A stretch of DNA of 64,000 nt from Pseudomonas matsuisoli (GCF_014647635.1 NZ_BMPO01000004.1:62001-126000), one strand, 5' to 3'; counted from the stretch's first letter, positions 39,264 through 48,818 are shown. The notes: generated from the letters alone by a model not told the origin. Numbers and translations: made by a program.

Positions 39264-39835
39264 TCGAGACCTCCTCGGGCGTCAGCACCCCGACTTCGGG
39301 CATCGCTATGGACCATGAAAAAGGGGATCCGTTGTTCTGCCCCTCACCTTTCCGCCAACTGGCAGCGCCGTAGCCCCTTGAGGGAGCGGGCCGTGCTTGC
39401 GAGGAGTACGACCATTGGACTTCAATTGGTCTTTAAAAAAGCATCGCGGGCATGGCCCACTCCCACAATGGGCGCGCTGTAATAGTCCTTAGGCTGGTGA
39501 AATCCGATTGATCCATCCCGGGTTGCACCCGGGCTACGGAACGGTTTATCGCCAACGAGCGGGCTCCTACAAGGGCTAGGAAATCTTGCGCGACACTCCT
39601 GCCTTTGTGGGAGCGGGCCACGCCCGCGATTGCTTTCCGCCCATCCCGCCGCCAGGCCTAACCTCGACGACGGATCAGAAGCCGGCCCATCGAGACACTT
39701 GCTCCCAAAGCAGCATGCTGGAACCATTCGCGCTCTTGCCGCGGTGGACGCGGCCACAGCGAGCGCCCATGACGATCCCGTCGACACCTGCCTTTCCACC
39801 GTTTTCCGCCGCCACCGGCATCGCGAGACACGACC
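39264..39835. repeat. Gene-free stretch with a REP cluster
   Basis: Four REP-like units: about 39444-39466 (reverse, GGCCCACTCCCAC), 39518-39538 (reverse, CCCGGGTTGCACCCGGGCTAC), 39548-39570 (reverse, ending GGGCTCCTAC) and 39607-39630 (forward, GTGGGAGCGGGCCACGCCCG). The rest, 39264-39440 and 39640-39835, shows nothing I can identify apart from the YbaN promoter that must lie near its end. Confidence 0.75.
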
Positions 39836-40231
39836 ATGCCTGAACCCTCGCGCCGGCTCCGCTGGCTTTGGCTGCTGGTCGCGTACCTTGCGATCGCGTT
39901 GGCGATCATCGGCGTCGTGGTCCCTGGGCTGCCAACCACGGAGTTCGTATTGCTCGCTGCGTGGGCCGCGGGCAAGAGTTCGCCGAAACTGGCGGCCTGG
40001 CTGGAGAACCATCGGCTATTCGGGCCTATGTTGCGCGACTGGAAAGACGGCGGGCGGATCAGCCGCCAGGTGAAGATAACGTCCTCAGTCACCATGCTTG
40101 CGGCCTTCACCTTTATGGCGCTGACCGTTTCGCACACGTTGTCCGTCGTGTGCACGGGCATCTTGATGCTGATCGGCGCAGGTTACATCTGGTCACGCCC
40201 TGAGCGCCGAAAGCCGCCATCGGACGAGTAG
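39836..40231 (+). CDS. YbaN-family (DUF454) inner-membrane protein
   Basis: 131 residues, four hydrophobic segments, matching DUF454/YbaN: LAIIGVVVPGLPTTEFVLLAAWAAGKSSPKLAAWLENHRLFGPMLRDWKDGGRIS is the family core. Function is unknown. It stands alone between a REP cluster and an acyltransferase gene. No strong ribosome site is seen before the ATG at 39836. Confidence 0.88.
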   Translation: MPEPSRRLRWLWLLVAYLAIALAIIGVVVPGLPTTEFVLLAAWAAGKSSPKLAAWLENHRLFGPMLRDWKDGGRISRQVKITSSVTMLAAFTFMALTVSHTLSVVCTGILMLIGAGYIWSRPERRKPPSDE

Positions 40232-40369
40232 GCGTGCCCGCGCCACTTGGAATAACCGCCCGTCCCCGCTGGGCTATAGATGAGCGGCTGTCATGGTCCA
40301 ACTGAAATAAAAACGAAACGGGCATAATGCCGCCCCTTCGAAATTGGAACACGACACGCGCTCGCCTCA

Positions 40370-41689
40370 ATGACCAAGCATTACTACGGCCTCGAATGGC
40401 TACGATTCCTGATGGCGCTGTACATGGTCGTCTACCACTTAGGCGGCCTGTACGGCGATGCGCCGCAGCTGTTCCGTCAGCTCGTGGGCATGGGCTTTTA
40501 TGCGACCAGCACCTTCTTTCTGCTGTCGGGCTTTCTGTTAGCCCACGTCTGCCTCAACGATGAAGGACAGATGAAGGGCAGCCCCAAGGGCTTCATCGCC
40601 CGGCGGCTATGCAACCTTTATCCAATCCACCTGATCACCCTGTCGATCGCCCTGATTCTGCTGTTCTTTCGCGAATCCGTCGCCGAAGGCGTGCTGGTCT
40701 ACTACAACCAGCATCCCTACGCGCCTGTGGAAGATCGCAGCTTGGACGAAGTCCTACCGCCGCTCGGCTGGACCGCGGCAGGGGCGCACGTGGTCATGCA
40801 GTTCCTGCTGCTGCAGTCTTGGGAACCGCGCTTTCTCTGGCTGAACGGTGCGACCTGGTCGATCTCCGCGTTGCTGTTCTTCTACTTGCTCTTCCCCATT
40901 CTCGGACCCCGGCTGATGGCCGCGCGACGCTGGTTGCTGCTGGGTTTCTGCGTGTGGGGCCTGTACTTGCTGCTGCCCTTGGCGGCCACTTGGCTCGGCG
41001 CCTATGACTACATAACCGTTGGCGTGATGCACCGTAACCCCATTGTGCGGTTGCCTGAATTTCTCATCGGCATCCTGTTGTACCGCGCGGTCAAGGAGCC
41101 CTCGATCGCTGCCTGGGTCGCCCGCTATCGCTATCTGTTGATCGTCGTCGGATTAAGTAGCCTGGGCTTCGGCGCGTGGCTGCTCAACGAAGACGGAAAG
41201 CATTGGTTCTATCTCGTGCACAACGGGCTTTTGACCCCGTTCCAAAGCATGCTTCTGCTGGCCTGCACAACCTTCTCGGCGCCGCGTACGGCTTCCGTGC
41301 GCCAGATTGCCCAACGCCTAGGTGAAGCCTCGCTGTGCATCTTCGCGATTCACACCCCACTGATCGGTCTCATCGCGCCCTGGACACGGCGCATCCTCAC
41401 GTGGCTCGACGATACGGGGGAAGCCGCCTCCGAAGCGGTTTCGGATGTGGTGGAAGACATGATGAGCGATGCCATGGGCGACGCCGTCAGCGATGCCATC
41501 GTCAGCGTCACCATTCCACTCTGGGCACTGATCCCGCACCTGCTGTTCATCGTCGGCCTCGGCCTGATCTTCCAGCGTTTCCTCATCGGCCCCATCCGCC
41601 GCTGGCTGGAACGGCGCCTGCCCAACCACTGGCAGCCACGCCGTAAAACAGCAGCCGTAGGCCCCCGCCCGCCGGGCGAATCGAGCTGA
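40370..41689 (+). CDS. Acyltransferase-3 family membrane protein
   Basis: 439 residues with about ten membrane segments and the Acyl_transf_3 N-terminal signature (YYGLEWLRFLMALYMVVYHLGG, with conserved Arg and the YHL catalytic His; then TSTFFLLSGFLLAHV). Family members O-acetylate or succinylate exported glycans. Near the C-terminus, before the last helix, lies an acidic repeat-like insert at about 345-380 (EAASEAVSDVVEDMMSDAMG, DAVSDAIVSV). A terminator follows. No glycan biosynthesis gene is adjacent, so the acceptor is unknown. Confidence 0.85.
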   Translation: MTKHYYGLEWLRFLMALYMVVYHLGGLYGDAPQLFRQLVGMGFYATSTFFLLSGFLLAHVCLNDEGQMKGSPKGFIARRLCNLYPIHLITLSIALILLFFRESVAEGVLVYYNQHPYAPVEDRSLDEVLPPLGWTAAGAHVVMQFLLLQSWEPRFLWLNGATWSISALLFFYLLFPILGPRLMAARRWLLLGFCVWGLYLLLPLAATWLGAYDYITVGVMHRNPIVRLPEFLIGILLYRAVKEPSIAAWVARYRYLLIVVGLSSLGFGAWLLNEDGKHWFYLVHNGLLTPFQSMLLLACTTFSAPRTASVRQIAQRLGEASLCIFAIHTPLIGLIAPWTRRILTWLDDTGEAASEAVSDVVEDMMSDAMGDAVSDAIVSVTIPLWALIPHLLFIVGLGLIFQRFLIGPIRRWLERRLPNHWQPRRKTAAVGPRPPGESS

Positions 41690-41710
41690 TAGCCACTCTT
41701 CTTCGACGAC

Positions 41711-41740
41711 AAAGGGCGCTCAAAAAAGCGCCCTTTTCGT
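41711..41740 (+). terminator. Rho-independent terminator after the acyltransferase gene
   Basis: AAAGGGCGCT at 41711-41720 pairs with AGCGCCCTTT at 41727-41736, loop CAAAAA, then TCGTTTC. Stem of ten pairs; good terminator form. Confidence 0.85.
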
Positions 41741-41848
41741 TTCTCTGCGGCTTATCCAGAGAGGCAACTCGGACCACCATGGTGTAAAAAGACCCAATGC
41801 AGGACGCTCCCACAATCAAAACAACCGTCCCTGCCATGAGGACTTTCG

Positions 41849-42373
41849 ATGAAATATCGCTTGGAAAACGTGAAGGTCGACGCCCATCGCGATAGCTGGG
41901 TCGCGCCTAGCGCCGACGTGATCGGCAAGGTCCGTCTCGATGAAGGCAGCAGCGTCTGGTTCGGCGCGGTGATCCGTGGCGACAACGAGCTGATCCACAT
42001 CGGCAAGGACAGCAACGTGCAAGACGGCGCCGTTCTGCACACTGATATGGGCATTCCTCTCACTCTCGGCACCGGCGTCACGGTCGGTCACCAGGCCATG
42101 CTGCATGGCTGCGAAGTGGGTGACTACAGCCTCGTCGGCATTCACGCCGTGGTGCTCAATGGAGCGAAAATCGGTAAGTACTGTGTCATTGGAGCCAACG
42201 CACTCGTCGCCGAGGGCAAGGTCATACCCGATGGATCGTTGGTCGTAGGCTCGCCCGCCCGCGTGATGCGCGAACTGACCGAGGAACAGCGCCGCGGCCT
42301 CGAAGCCAGCGCCGCCCACTATGTCGAGAATGCCCGGCGTTATGCGCAGGGACTGGCCGAACAACAAGACTAA
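41849..42373 (+). CDS. Gamma-class carbonic anhydrase-like hexapeptide protein
   Basis: 174 residues of left-handed beta-helix hexapeptide repeats. The metal histidines lie in [10 protein letters not shown] and [17 protein letters not shown] (three His in the gamma-carbonic anhydrase arrangement), with the N-terminal [12 protein letters not shown] and a C-terminal helix. YrdA/PaaY-type members bind zinc or iron; some have carbonic anhydrase activity and others are thioesterases, so the reaction is open. GAGG precedes the ATG. The next gene, a glycerate kinase, follows by 19 bases and may share its mRNA. Confidence 0.9.
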   Translation: MKYRLENVKVDAHRDSWVAPSADVIGKVRLDEGSSVWFGAVIRGDNELIHIGKDSNVQDGAVLHTDMGIPLTLGTGVTVGHQAMLHGCEVGDYSLVGIHAVVLNGAKIGKYCVIGANALVAEGKVIPDGSLVVGSPARVMRELTEEQRRGLEASAAHYVENARRYAQGLAEQQD

Positions 42374-42392
42374 AAAGACGGAAAACGTGCCC

Positions 42393-43538
42393 ATGAAGAT
42401 CGTAATCGCCCCGGATTCTTTCAAGGACAGCCTCGGCGCGCCCGGCGTCGCCGATGCAATAGCCAGAGGCCTTGCCCAGGTCTGGCCCGACGCCGAACTC
42501 GTGCGCTGCCCGATGGCCGATGGTGGCGAAGGCACCGTTGAATCGGTGCTGGCTGCTGCGGGTGGCGAATGGCGCACGACGGACGTGGAAGGTCCTCGCG
42601 GCGAAACCGTGGCCGCGGACTGGGGTTGGATCGAGTCCGAGCGTACTGCGATCATCGAAATGGCCACCGCCAGCGGCCTGATGCTGCTGACGAAGGAACA
42701 ACGTGACGCCACGGTGACGAGCTCCATCGGCACCGGCGAACTGATCCGCGCGGCATTGGATGCCGGCGCGCAACGTGTCGTCCTCGGTATTGGTGGAAGC
42801 GCGACCAACGATGGCGGTACGGGCGTATTACGTGCGTTGGGCGTGCGCTTTCTCGACAAGAATGGCGATCAGTTGCCGCCGGGCGGGCTCGCGCTGAAGG
42901 ACCTGACGAAAGTCGACCTCACCCATCTCGACCCACGCTTGAAGGACGTACGCCTGGAAGTCGCCGCAGACGTCGACAACCCTCTATGCGGCCCACGCGG
43001 CGCCTCGCATGTCTTCGGCCCGCAGAAAGGCGCCTCACCCGAACAGGTCAAGGCGCTCGATGCCGCGCTCGCGCATTTTGCGGACATATGCGCGCCGGTC
43101 CTGGGTACGGACCATCGCGACTTCCCCGGCTGCGGCGCTGCGGGCGGCATCGGTTTCGCCATGAAAGCGTTCTTCGAAGCACGCTTCCGCCCCGGCATCG
43201 AAGTCGTCGCCGAACTGACACGTCTCGATGACGCCATGCAGGGCGCCGACCTCGTCATCACCGGCGAAGGCCGCATGGACGAGCAAACCCTCAGCGGCAA
43301 GACGCCAATGGGTGTAGCCAAGGTCGCTGGGCGACATGGCGCCCCCGTCATCGCCATCGTCGGCTCACTGGGCGCTGGTTATGAAAAGCTCTATGACCAC
43401 GGCATCGTCGCGGCCTTCAGCCTGGTTTCCGGGCCGATGGACCTGGCCGAAGCCTGCAAGAACTGCGGCGCGTTGCTGGAGGCGAGTGCGCGGGATATCG
43501 CGCGGGTGTGGCAAGGGGCGTCGGCAAGATCGTCCTGA
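42393..43538 (+). CDS. Glycerate kinase (GarK/GlxK family)
   Basis: 381 residues of the GarK-type glycerate 2-kinase. Diagnostic motifs: MKIVIAPDSFKDSLGAPGVADAI at the N-terminus, CPMADGGEGTVES, VVLGIGGSATNDGGTGVLRALG and VITGEGRMDEQTLSGKTP. It phosphorylates glycerate to 2-phosphoglycerate with ATP. It sits outside any obvious glycerate or glyoxylate operon. An in-frame Met at 42321 is unlikely since it overlaps the previous gene and has no site. Confidence 0.94.
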   Translation: MKIVIAPDSFKDSLGAPGVADAIARGLAQVWPDAELVRCPMADGGEGTVESVLAAAGGEWRTTDVEGPRGETVAADWGWIESERTAIIEMATASGLMLLTKEQRDATVTSSIGTGELIRAALDAGAQRVVLGIGGSATNDGGTGVLRALGVRFLDKNGDQLPPGGLALKDLTKVDLTHLDPRLKDVRLEVAADVDNPLCGPRGASHVFGPQKGASPEQVKALDAALAHFADICAPVLGTDHRDFPGCGAAGGIGFAMKAFFEARFRPGIEVVAELTRLDDAMQGADLVITGEGRMDEQTLSGKTPMGVAKVAGRHGAPVIAIVGSLGAGYEKLYDHGIVAAFSLVSGPMDLAEACKNCGALLEASARDIARVWQGASARSS

Positions 43539-43580
43539 CCCTTACGCCGACACCTCATCACCTGACCGCATTCCTCCAAT

Positions 43581-43609
43581 GAAAAATGCCCATGGGAAAC
43601 CCATGGGCA
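43581..43609 (-). terminator. Terminator of the minus-strand catabolic operon
   Basis: TGCCCATGGG at 43587-43596 pairs with CCCATGGGCA at 43600-43609, loop of three. On the minus strand it is followed by five T residues, so it ends the transcript from the Rieske gene. Confidence 0.8.
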
Positions 43610-43645
43610 CTCAAAACGCGCGAGTTACATCGGTTCCTGCCGAGA

Positions 43646-43679
43646 CCCTCCACGCGTATCTAGCGGTACGCGTGGAGGG
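43646..43679 (-). terminator. Strong 13-bp hairpin just after the Rieske gene
   Basis: CCCTCCACGCGTA at 43646-43658 pairs perfectly with TACGCGTGGAGGG at 43667-43679, eight-base loop. No T-run follows, so it may stabilise the 3 prime end or work together with the terminator at 43581-43609. Confidence 0.5.
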
Positions 43680-43686
43680 CCGTGAG

Positions 43687-44922
43687 TCAACCCACCGACT
43701 TCAGCTTGAACGGCCCTCTCAGCCGCTCCAACATCGTCGCGCAGTACCAGTCATCGAACTGGCAGACACCGTTCTCGGCGATCTCCGAATACGGGCCCGG
43801 CTCATAGGACGGTGAATTCACTCCAGCCTGCGCGCCCTCGACCAACTGGCGGTCCTGATCGTTGGTGGCGATCCACACCTTGGTGAGGCGGTCGAGATCG
43901 TAGTCGATGCCCTCCTGGGCGTTCTCGTTGACCAACCATTTGGTGGTGACCAGCGTTTCATTCGGCCCGATCGGCAATACGCGGAAGCTCAACGCATGAT
44001 CCCCGAGGAAGTGATTCCAGGTGGACGGGTAGTTGAAGTACAACAATGCGCCGATATCCGGCTCGCCGCTGGCATCTAGCCGGCCATTTACCGCAGGCTG
44101 ACCATCCATGGTGTAGCTCACCGCCCCTTTGGACAGGGGTATTCGCGTCATACGGAAACGGCCAGCTTCATCCATCACCAGACGGCTTGGCATCCCGGCC
44201 CGCTCGCAGCGGTTCCAGTGCTCGACCAACTCCGGATCTTCGGCACCACCGACGCCTGCCACAGAGAGGTTCTCCACGAAAGAGTTGAGCAGTTCAGGGT
44301 GCGTGCCGTCGCAGTGGTAGCACTCGCGATTGTTCTCGAAGACCAGCTTCCAGTTGCCCTTCTCGATCAGGTTCGATTCGAAGGCCACCTTGCAGTTTTC
44401 GAGGTTGTGCGGCGCGATGAAAGGGCTGACGGCCTTGCGAAAGGCGCCGAAATCGGGCGCCCGTTCGGCCACACAGATGTAGATGAAGGTATGCACGATC
44501 TCGCAGTGCACGGGCTTGAGGTTGTATTGCGACTTGTCGAAATCGCTGCCCATGTTGCCAGCGAACAGCAGCGTGCCGTCCAGCTCGAAGGTCCATTTGT
44601 GGTACGGGCAAACCAGCTTGGCGACCTTGCCTGCAGCGTGCTCGCAGACCTTGGTACCACGGTGGCGGCAGGCGTTGTGGAAGGCCCGGACTTCGCCGTC
44701 CTTGCCGCGCACGACGGCTACGGGGTAGTCGCCCACCTGTAGCGAAAAATACTGTCCCGCCTTGGGAATCTCGAAGGTGTGCCCAGCGAAGACCCAGTCT
44801 TTGTGCCAGAGCTGCTCCAGATCCTGGCGATAAACCTCGGGATCGCTGTACAGCTCACGAGGCAGGGCGTGGCGAGCTCGCCGTTTAGCGATCAGGTCCG
44901 CAACGTAAGAGGTGTTGTTCAT
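43687..44922 (-). CDS. Rieske non-haem iron oxygenase (betaine demethylase type)
   Basis: 411 residues. Rieske [2Fe-2S] ligands are Cys85, His87, Cys105 and His108 (ACRHRGTKVC, CPYHKW). The catalytic iron site is NNRECYHCDGTHPELL (His203, His208) with a carboxylate in ATNDQDRQLV (about Asp356). The sequence resembles GbcA and stachydrine demethylases, which remove a methyl from a quaternary ammonium as formaldehyde. No ferredoxin-type reductase gene is in the cluster, so electrons must come from a protein encoded elsewhere. Last gene of the minus-strand operon with aldehyde dehydrogenase, FAD oxidoreductase and DapA-like lyase. Substrate is inference. Confidence 0.88.
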   Translation of the reverse strand: MNNTSYVADLIAKRRARHALPRELYSDPEVYRQDLEQLWHKDWVFAGHTFEIPKAGQYFSLQVGDYPVAVVRGKDGEVRAFHNACRHRGTKVCEHAAGKVAKLVCPYHKWTFELDGTLLFAGNMGSDFDKSQYNLKPVHCEIVHTFIYICVAERAPDFGAFRKAVSPFIAPHNLENCKVAFESNLIEKGNWKLVFENNRECYHCDGTHPELLNSFVENLSVAGVGGAEDPELVEHWNRCERAGMPSRLVMDEAGRFRMTRIPLSKGAVSYTMDGQPAVNGRLDASGEPDIGALLYFNYPSTWNHFLGDHALSFRVLPIGPNETLVTTKWLVNENAQEGIDYDLDRLTKVWIATNDQDRQLVEGAQAGVNSPSYEPGPYSEIAENGVCQFDDWYCATMLERLRGPFKLKSVG

Positions 44923-44958
44923 AGCTATTCTCCGATCACACGATCGACGCGGCGTGGT

Positions 44959-46461
44959 TCAACCGACCTGAATCCAGGTGGTTTTAAGTTCGCAGTACTG
45001 GTCATGGGCGTGTATGGACTTGTCCCGCCCGCCGAAACCGGATTGCTTGTAACCACCGAATGGCACCGTGATGTCACCTTCGGAGAAACAGTTCACCGAG
45101 ACGGTGCCGGCCCGAATGGCTGACGAGATACGGTGTGCCGCGGACAGATCCGAAGTCCAGAGCGAGGACGCCAACCCGTAGCAGGTGTCGTTGGCAATGG
45201 CGATGGCCTCCTCCTCGGTGTCGAACGGGATGACAGCCAACACAGGCCCGAAGATCTCGTCGACAGCGACGCCGGCCTTGGGATCGACGTTGTCGAAGAT
45301 CGTCGGCGCCACGAAATACCCGCCCGTCTCGGCATAAAGACGCGTACCACCGGCCAACACCTCATAGCCCTCAGCCTTGGCCTTCTCGATATGCTCGAGC
45401 ACCTTGTTCATGTGCGCTTCTTCGATCAACGCGCCGAGCCGCACCTCTGGGTTCAGCGGATCGCCCGTGACCCATTCCTCGAGCTGCTGGACCACCTCCT
45501 TGAGCAACGCATCCTTGATCGAACGATGCACGATCAGACGCGAGCCTGCCGAGCAGTTCTCGCCCATGTTCCAGAACGCCGCTGCCAGCACGTTCGAGGC
45601 GATGGTGGGAATATCCTTGGCATCGCCCATGACGAGCTGCGGGTTCTTGCCGCCGCATTCGAGGGTGACGCGTTTGAGGTTGCTGCGCGCGGAGTATTCG
45701 AGAAACAAACGACCGACCTCGGTGGAGCCGGTGAACGTCGTCATATCGATGTCGGGGTGCAGGCCGATGGCTTTGCCCGCTTCCTGACCAAGGCCTGGAA
45801 CGACGTTGAGAACACCGGCCGGGATGCCCGCCTCGAACGCCAACTCGGCCAGTCGCAACGTACTCAGCGACGTCAGCTCAGCGGGCTTGAGCACCACACT
45901 GTTACCGGTAATCAAGGCAGGGCCTAGTTTCCAACCCGCCATCATCGAGGGGAAGTTCCAGGGCAGCACCGCGCCGACCACGCCGATGGGTTCACGCACG
46001 ATCATGCCGAGCGTGCCCGCGCCCTTGGGCGAAATGGCGTCATATTGCTTATCGCCCGCTTCGGCGTGCCAGCGAATCGTGGCAGCGGTATCGGGGATGT
46101 CCATGCCGAAGCACTCACCCACCGGCTTACCAGCTTCCAATGCTTCGAGCACCGAAAGCTCCAGGCGATGCTGATCGATGAGATCGGCAAAACGGAACAT
46201 GACCTGCTTACGCTCAGCGACAGGTAGCCCAGACCAAACGCCTGAGTCGAACGCCGCACGCGCCGCCTCCACCGCCGCATTCACATCGGCCTCGTCGCAC
46301 GCGGCAACCTCCGTCAGCGCCTTGCCGGTAGCCGGGTTGAGCGTGGTGAAGGTCTTGCCGGACTGCGCTGACACAAACCGGCCATTGATGAAGGCCTGGT
46401 TGCGATAGGCCAGCGACGCCATCGTTTCCTGGACGGCCTGCTTCGTTAGCGTTTCTGTCAT
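44959..46461 (-). CDS. Aldehyde dehydrogenase (PuuC-like)
   Basis: 500 residues of NAD-dependent aldehyde dehydrogenase. Catalytic Cys303 (NMGENCSAGSR), general base Glu268 (VTLECGGKNP), and the NAD-binding GSTEVG. The sequence style is that of PuuC/KauB omega-amino aldehyde dehydrogenases. AGGAG lies nine bases before the ATG at 46461; a longer frame to 46521 overlaps the previous gene. It sits between the FAD oxidoreductase (26-base gap) and the Rieske gene (36-base gap). It may oxidise the semialdehyde made by the lyase or FAD enzyme. Confidence 0.92.
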   Translation of the reverse strand: MTETLTKQAVQETMASLAYRNQAFINGRFVSAQSGKTFTTLNPATGKALTEVAACDEADVNAAVEAARAAFDSGVWSGLPVAERKQVMFRFADLIDQHRLELSVLEALEAGKPVGECFGMDIPDTAATIRWHAEAGDKQYDAISPKGAGTLGMIVREPIGVVGAVLPWNFPSMMAGWKLGPALITGNSVVLKPAELTSLSTLRLAELAFEAGIPAGVLNVVPGLGQEAGKAIGLHPDIDMTTFTGSTEVGRLFLEYSARSNLKRVTLECGGKNPQLVMGDAKDIPTIASNVLAAAFWNMGENCSAGSRLIVHRSIKDALLKEVVQQLEEWVTGDPLNPEVRLGALIEEAHMNKVLEHIEKAKAEGYEVLAGGTRLYAETGGYFVAPTIFDNVDPKAGVAVDEIFGPVLAVIPFDTEEEAIAIANDTCYGLASSLWTSDLSAAHRISSAIRAGTVSVNCFSEGDITVPFGGYKQSGFGGRDKSIHAHDQYCELKTTWIQVG

Positions 46462-46487
46462 GAACTCATCTCCTGTTGTTATGCAGC

Positions 46488-47816
46488 TCAAAGCTCTATG
46501 CCTGCGGTCCACTCCTTCCACGCGATGGAAGAGCGGAGGCCAATGCCGAGCAATGGTTCGGGCGGGTTACGGCAGGGTTTGGGTTGTTCAAGCATGATCC
46601 GTAGCAGCTCGCTATCCATGCCCAACGCGTATTCGGCAATCAATTTGCCGGCGATGGTGCTACGTGTAAGGCCGAGTCCATTGCAACAGACGGCGCTGTA
46701 TACGCCCGGCGCAATTTCACCGAAGGCCGATCCGGAGTTGCGCGAAAGGCACAGCGCGCCGCCCCAGGTGTATTCGAAATCGACGCCCGGCAGCATCGGA
46801 AAGCGTACGTCGAACGACTTCTGGTGCGCGCGCTTGGCCCGCTCCAGCATTCTCGATGTCGCCGCGACGTCCGGGTTATAGGTGAAGGAATTACGAATGC
46901 AGATACGCCCACTGGCCAAACGCCTGACGGTCGTACCCAGCGGGTCCGCCGGTATCAGCCCCCAGCTTCCCTCACCACCGAGCCGCGTTAGCTCCTCAGC
47001 CGTCAGCTGACGTGTCAGGCTGCCGTAGGTGTACACCGGCAAGAGTCGGCCCTTGAAGCCCAATTCGCCGAACGCCGAGGCGTAGGCATTGGTGGCAAGA
47101 ACCAACCGTGGCGCGGTGACCGTCCCATTGGCCGTCACCAATCGATGCGGTTGCCCGACATGGATCTGCGAGACCGGGCTGTCTTCGTAGAGCGTTACGT
47201 TTTTCGGCAGGCTACCGGCCAAGCCTCGACATAACGCCGCTGGCTGAACCAGGACGCAGCCCGGCGCATGCAGGCCAGCCTTGTAGAAATCCGTTCCGGT
47301 AACGGCTTTCATGGCGGCCGCATCGAGCATCCGATGCGGCTCGTCCAAATCGCTCAACCCACGGGAAAACGCCTCCAATGCACGAGTGCCCTGGCCGTTC
47401 GCCGCGCCATGGATCTTGCCCTGCTCGCGCCAGTCACATTCGATTCGTTCGCGCGTCACGATCTCGCGCATGTAATCGATGCCGCCTCGACTCAGACGAA
47501 TGATGCGACGGTCCGCGTCCTTGTCGCTGGTGTAGCTGTGGGAGTTGAGATCGTGCGGCAGGTCGACCATGAAGCCGGAGTTGCGCCCACCTGCACCGAA
47601 ACCGGCACGGCGCGCTTCGACCAAAGCGATCGAGGCGTTCGGCAAAAGCTCCGCCAACCGCCGCGCGGCAGCCATACCGGCCAGCCCGGCCCCAAGAACG
47701 ACCCAGTCGGCGTTTATCTGCCCACTGACCGAAATGCCCGGCGTCGGTGGCGGCAGCAGGCCATACCAGCCGCACCGGCCATCATCCTGAGGCAGAAAAG
47801 AAGAACGCAACTGCAT
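46488..47816 (-). CDS. FAD-dependent amine/amino-acid oxidoreductase (PuuB/DadA-like)
   Basis: 442 residues of the DAO/PuuB fold. The dinucleotide motif is VVLGAGLAGMAAARRLAELLP, with the second FAD motif VEARRAGFGAGGRNSGF. The C-terminal region has YTWGGALCLSRN and GVYSAVCCNGLGLTRSTIAGKLIAE. Such enzymes oxidise a secondary amine or N-methyl amino acid, with transfer to oxygen or quinone. GGGAGG precedes the start at 47816. The long leader before VVLGAG (about 38 residues) is typical of PuuB. In this operon it would follow demethylation by the Rieske enzyme. Confidence 0.88.
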   Translation of the reverse strand: MQLRSSFLPQDDGRCGWYGLLPPPTPGISVSGQINADWVVLGAGLAGMAAARRLAELLPNASIALVEARRAGFGAGGRNSGFMVDLPHDLNSHSYTSDKDADRRIIRLSRGGIDYMREIVTRERIECDWREQGKIHGAANGQGTRALEAFSRGLSDLDEPHRMLDAAAMKAVTGTDFYKAGLHAPGCVLVQPAALCRGLAGSLPKNVTLYEDSPVSQIHVGQPHRLVTANGTVTAPRLVLATNAYASAFGELGFKGRLLPVYTYGSLTRQLTAEELTRLGGEGSWGLIPADPLGTTVRRLASGRICIRNSFTYNPDVAATSRMLERAKRAHQKSFDVRFPMLPGVDFEYTWGGALCLSRNSGSAFGEIAPGVYSAVCCNGLGLTRSTIAGKLIAEYALGMDSELLRIMLEQPKPCRNPPEPLLGIGLRSSIAWKEWTAGIEL

Positions 47817-47840
47817 CGAACGCCTCCCGCAGCGAACGCA

Positions 47841-48731
47841 TCAAGCACGATAGGAAACAAGCCGGTCGTAGATTTCGCCGAAGGTGGCTTTCTCTTCATC
47901 GGTGAGCGGAAGCAGCGGCGCACGCGCAGGCCCTGCTTCTATGCCCGCGAGCTCGCAGCCGTATTTCACGTACTGGCAAAACTTGCCGCCCTGCTCCAGC
48001 AGGTTGAGCATCGGCAGGATTCGGCGCGCCAGCTCGCGGCCTTTGACGAGATCGTTTTCAAGCACACACGCTTGATAGAGCGCGACATGCTCGGGCGCGA
48101 GGAAGTTGGAGGCTCCACCGACCCAGCTGCGACTGCCCCACGCGAAGTACTCGAGAATCTGGTCATCCATTCCGCAGCTGGTCTGGATCTGATCCTGGTA
48201 GTCATTGAGCAGCGTGTGCATCCGCTCGATCGACCCGGTGCTTTCCTTGATCGCCTGGAAATTAGGGCGGGTCTTGAGACGGTTGAGGAAATTCCAGGAC
48301 ATCTCGGTGCCGGTACGCCCGGGGAAGTTGTAGAGCATGATCGGCAAGCCCAGTGCATCATCCACACGGCACGCGTGGGTGAACAGTTCGTCTTGGGTGG
48401 GCTGGCAGTAGTAAGGGGCAGCCAGCAGGATGCATTGATAACCTGCGGCGCGTGCATGCTTGCCGAAGGTGATCACGTCATCCGTCGTGGTGGCATTGAT
48501 CCCGGCCATGAGCGGAATGCGCTTGGCGGCATGGTCGGCAATGAAGTCGAAAAGCTCGAAACGCTCTTCGCGAGACAATGCGTAGTATTCACCCGTCGTG
48601 CCTCCGACGATCAGCCCGTGAACACCCTGATGGATCAGGTTATCGATCGCCTTCGCCACTACCGGATAATTGATATCTCCCGTATCCGTGAATGGCGTAA
48701 TTATTGGAGTCCACACACCTTCGAAATTCAT
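47841..48731 (-). CDS. DapA/N-acetylneuraminate lyase-family enzyme
   Basis: 296 residues of a class I aldolase TIM barrel. Schiff-base Lys162 (AIKESTGS), Tyr134 (LYNFPGRTG) and the GTTGE loop (44-48) are intact. Members include dihydrodipicolinate synthase, 1-pyrroline-4-hydroxy-2-carboxylate deaminase and several sugar-acid lyases. An additional lysine-biosynthesis enzyme is unlikely in this operon. The deaminase reaction of hydroxyproline breakdown would yield 2-oxoglutarate semialdehyde for the adjacent aldehyde dehydrogenase. It is the first gene of the minus-strand operon. Reaction is inference from context. Confidence 0.85.
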   Translation of the reverse strand: MNFEGVWTPIITPFTDTGDINYPVVAKAIDNLIHQGVHGLIVGGTTGEYYALSREERFELFDFIADHAAKRIPLMAGINATTTDDVITFGKHARAAGYQCILLAAPYYCQPTQDELFTHACRVDDALGLPIMLYNFPGRTGTEMSWNFLNRLKTRPNFQAIKESTGSIERMHTLLNDYQDQIQTSCGMDDQILEYFAWGSRSWVGGASNFLAPEHVALYQACVLENDLVKGRELARRILPMLNLLEQGGKFCQYVKYGCELAGIEAGPARAPLLPLTDEEKATFGEIYDRLVSYRA

Positions 48732-48818
48732 ATGCCCGCCCTGGTTTATTGTCGTTCAATGGCGAGACAGTAAAAGTCTTATCGAGGGCCCAGCAAGAAA
48801 CATTTCCTGCCCACAATG

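Noticed and set aside
47841-48731. DapA-like gene as lysine-biosynthesis dihydrodipicolinate synthase
   Set aside because: Its operon is catabolic and it differs in style from the housekeeping enzyme; a lyase or deaminase role is more likely.
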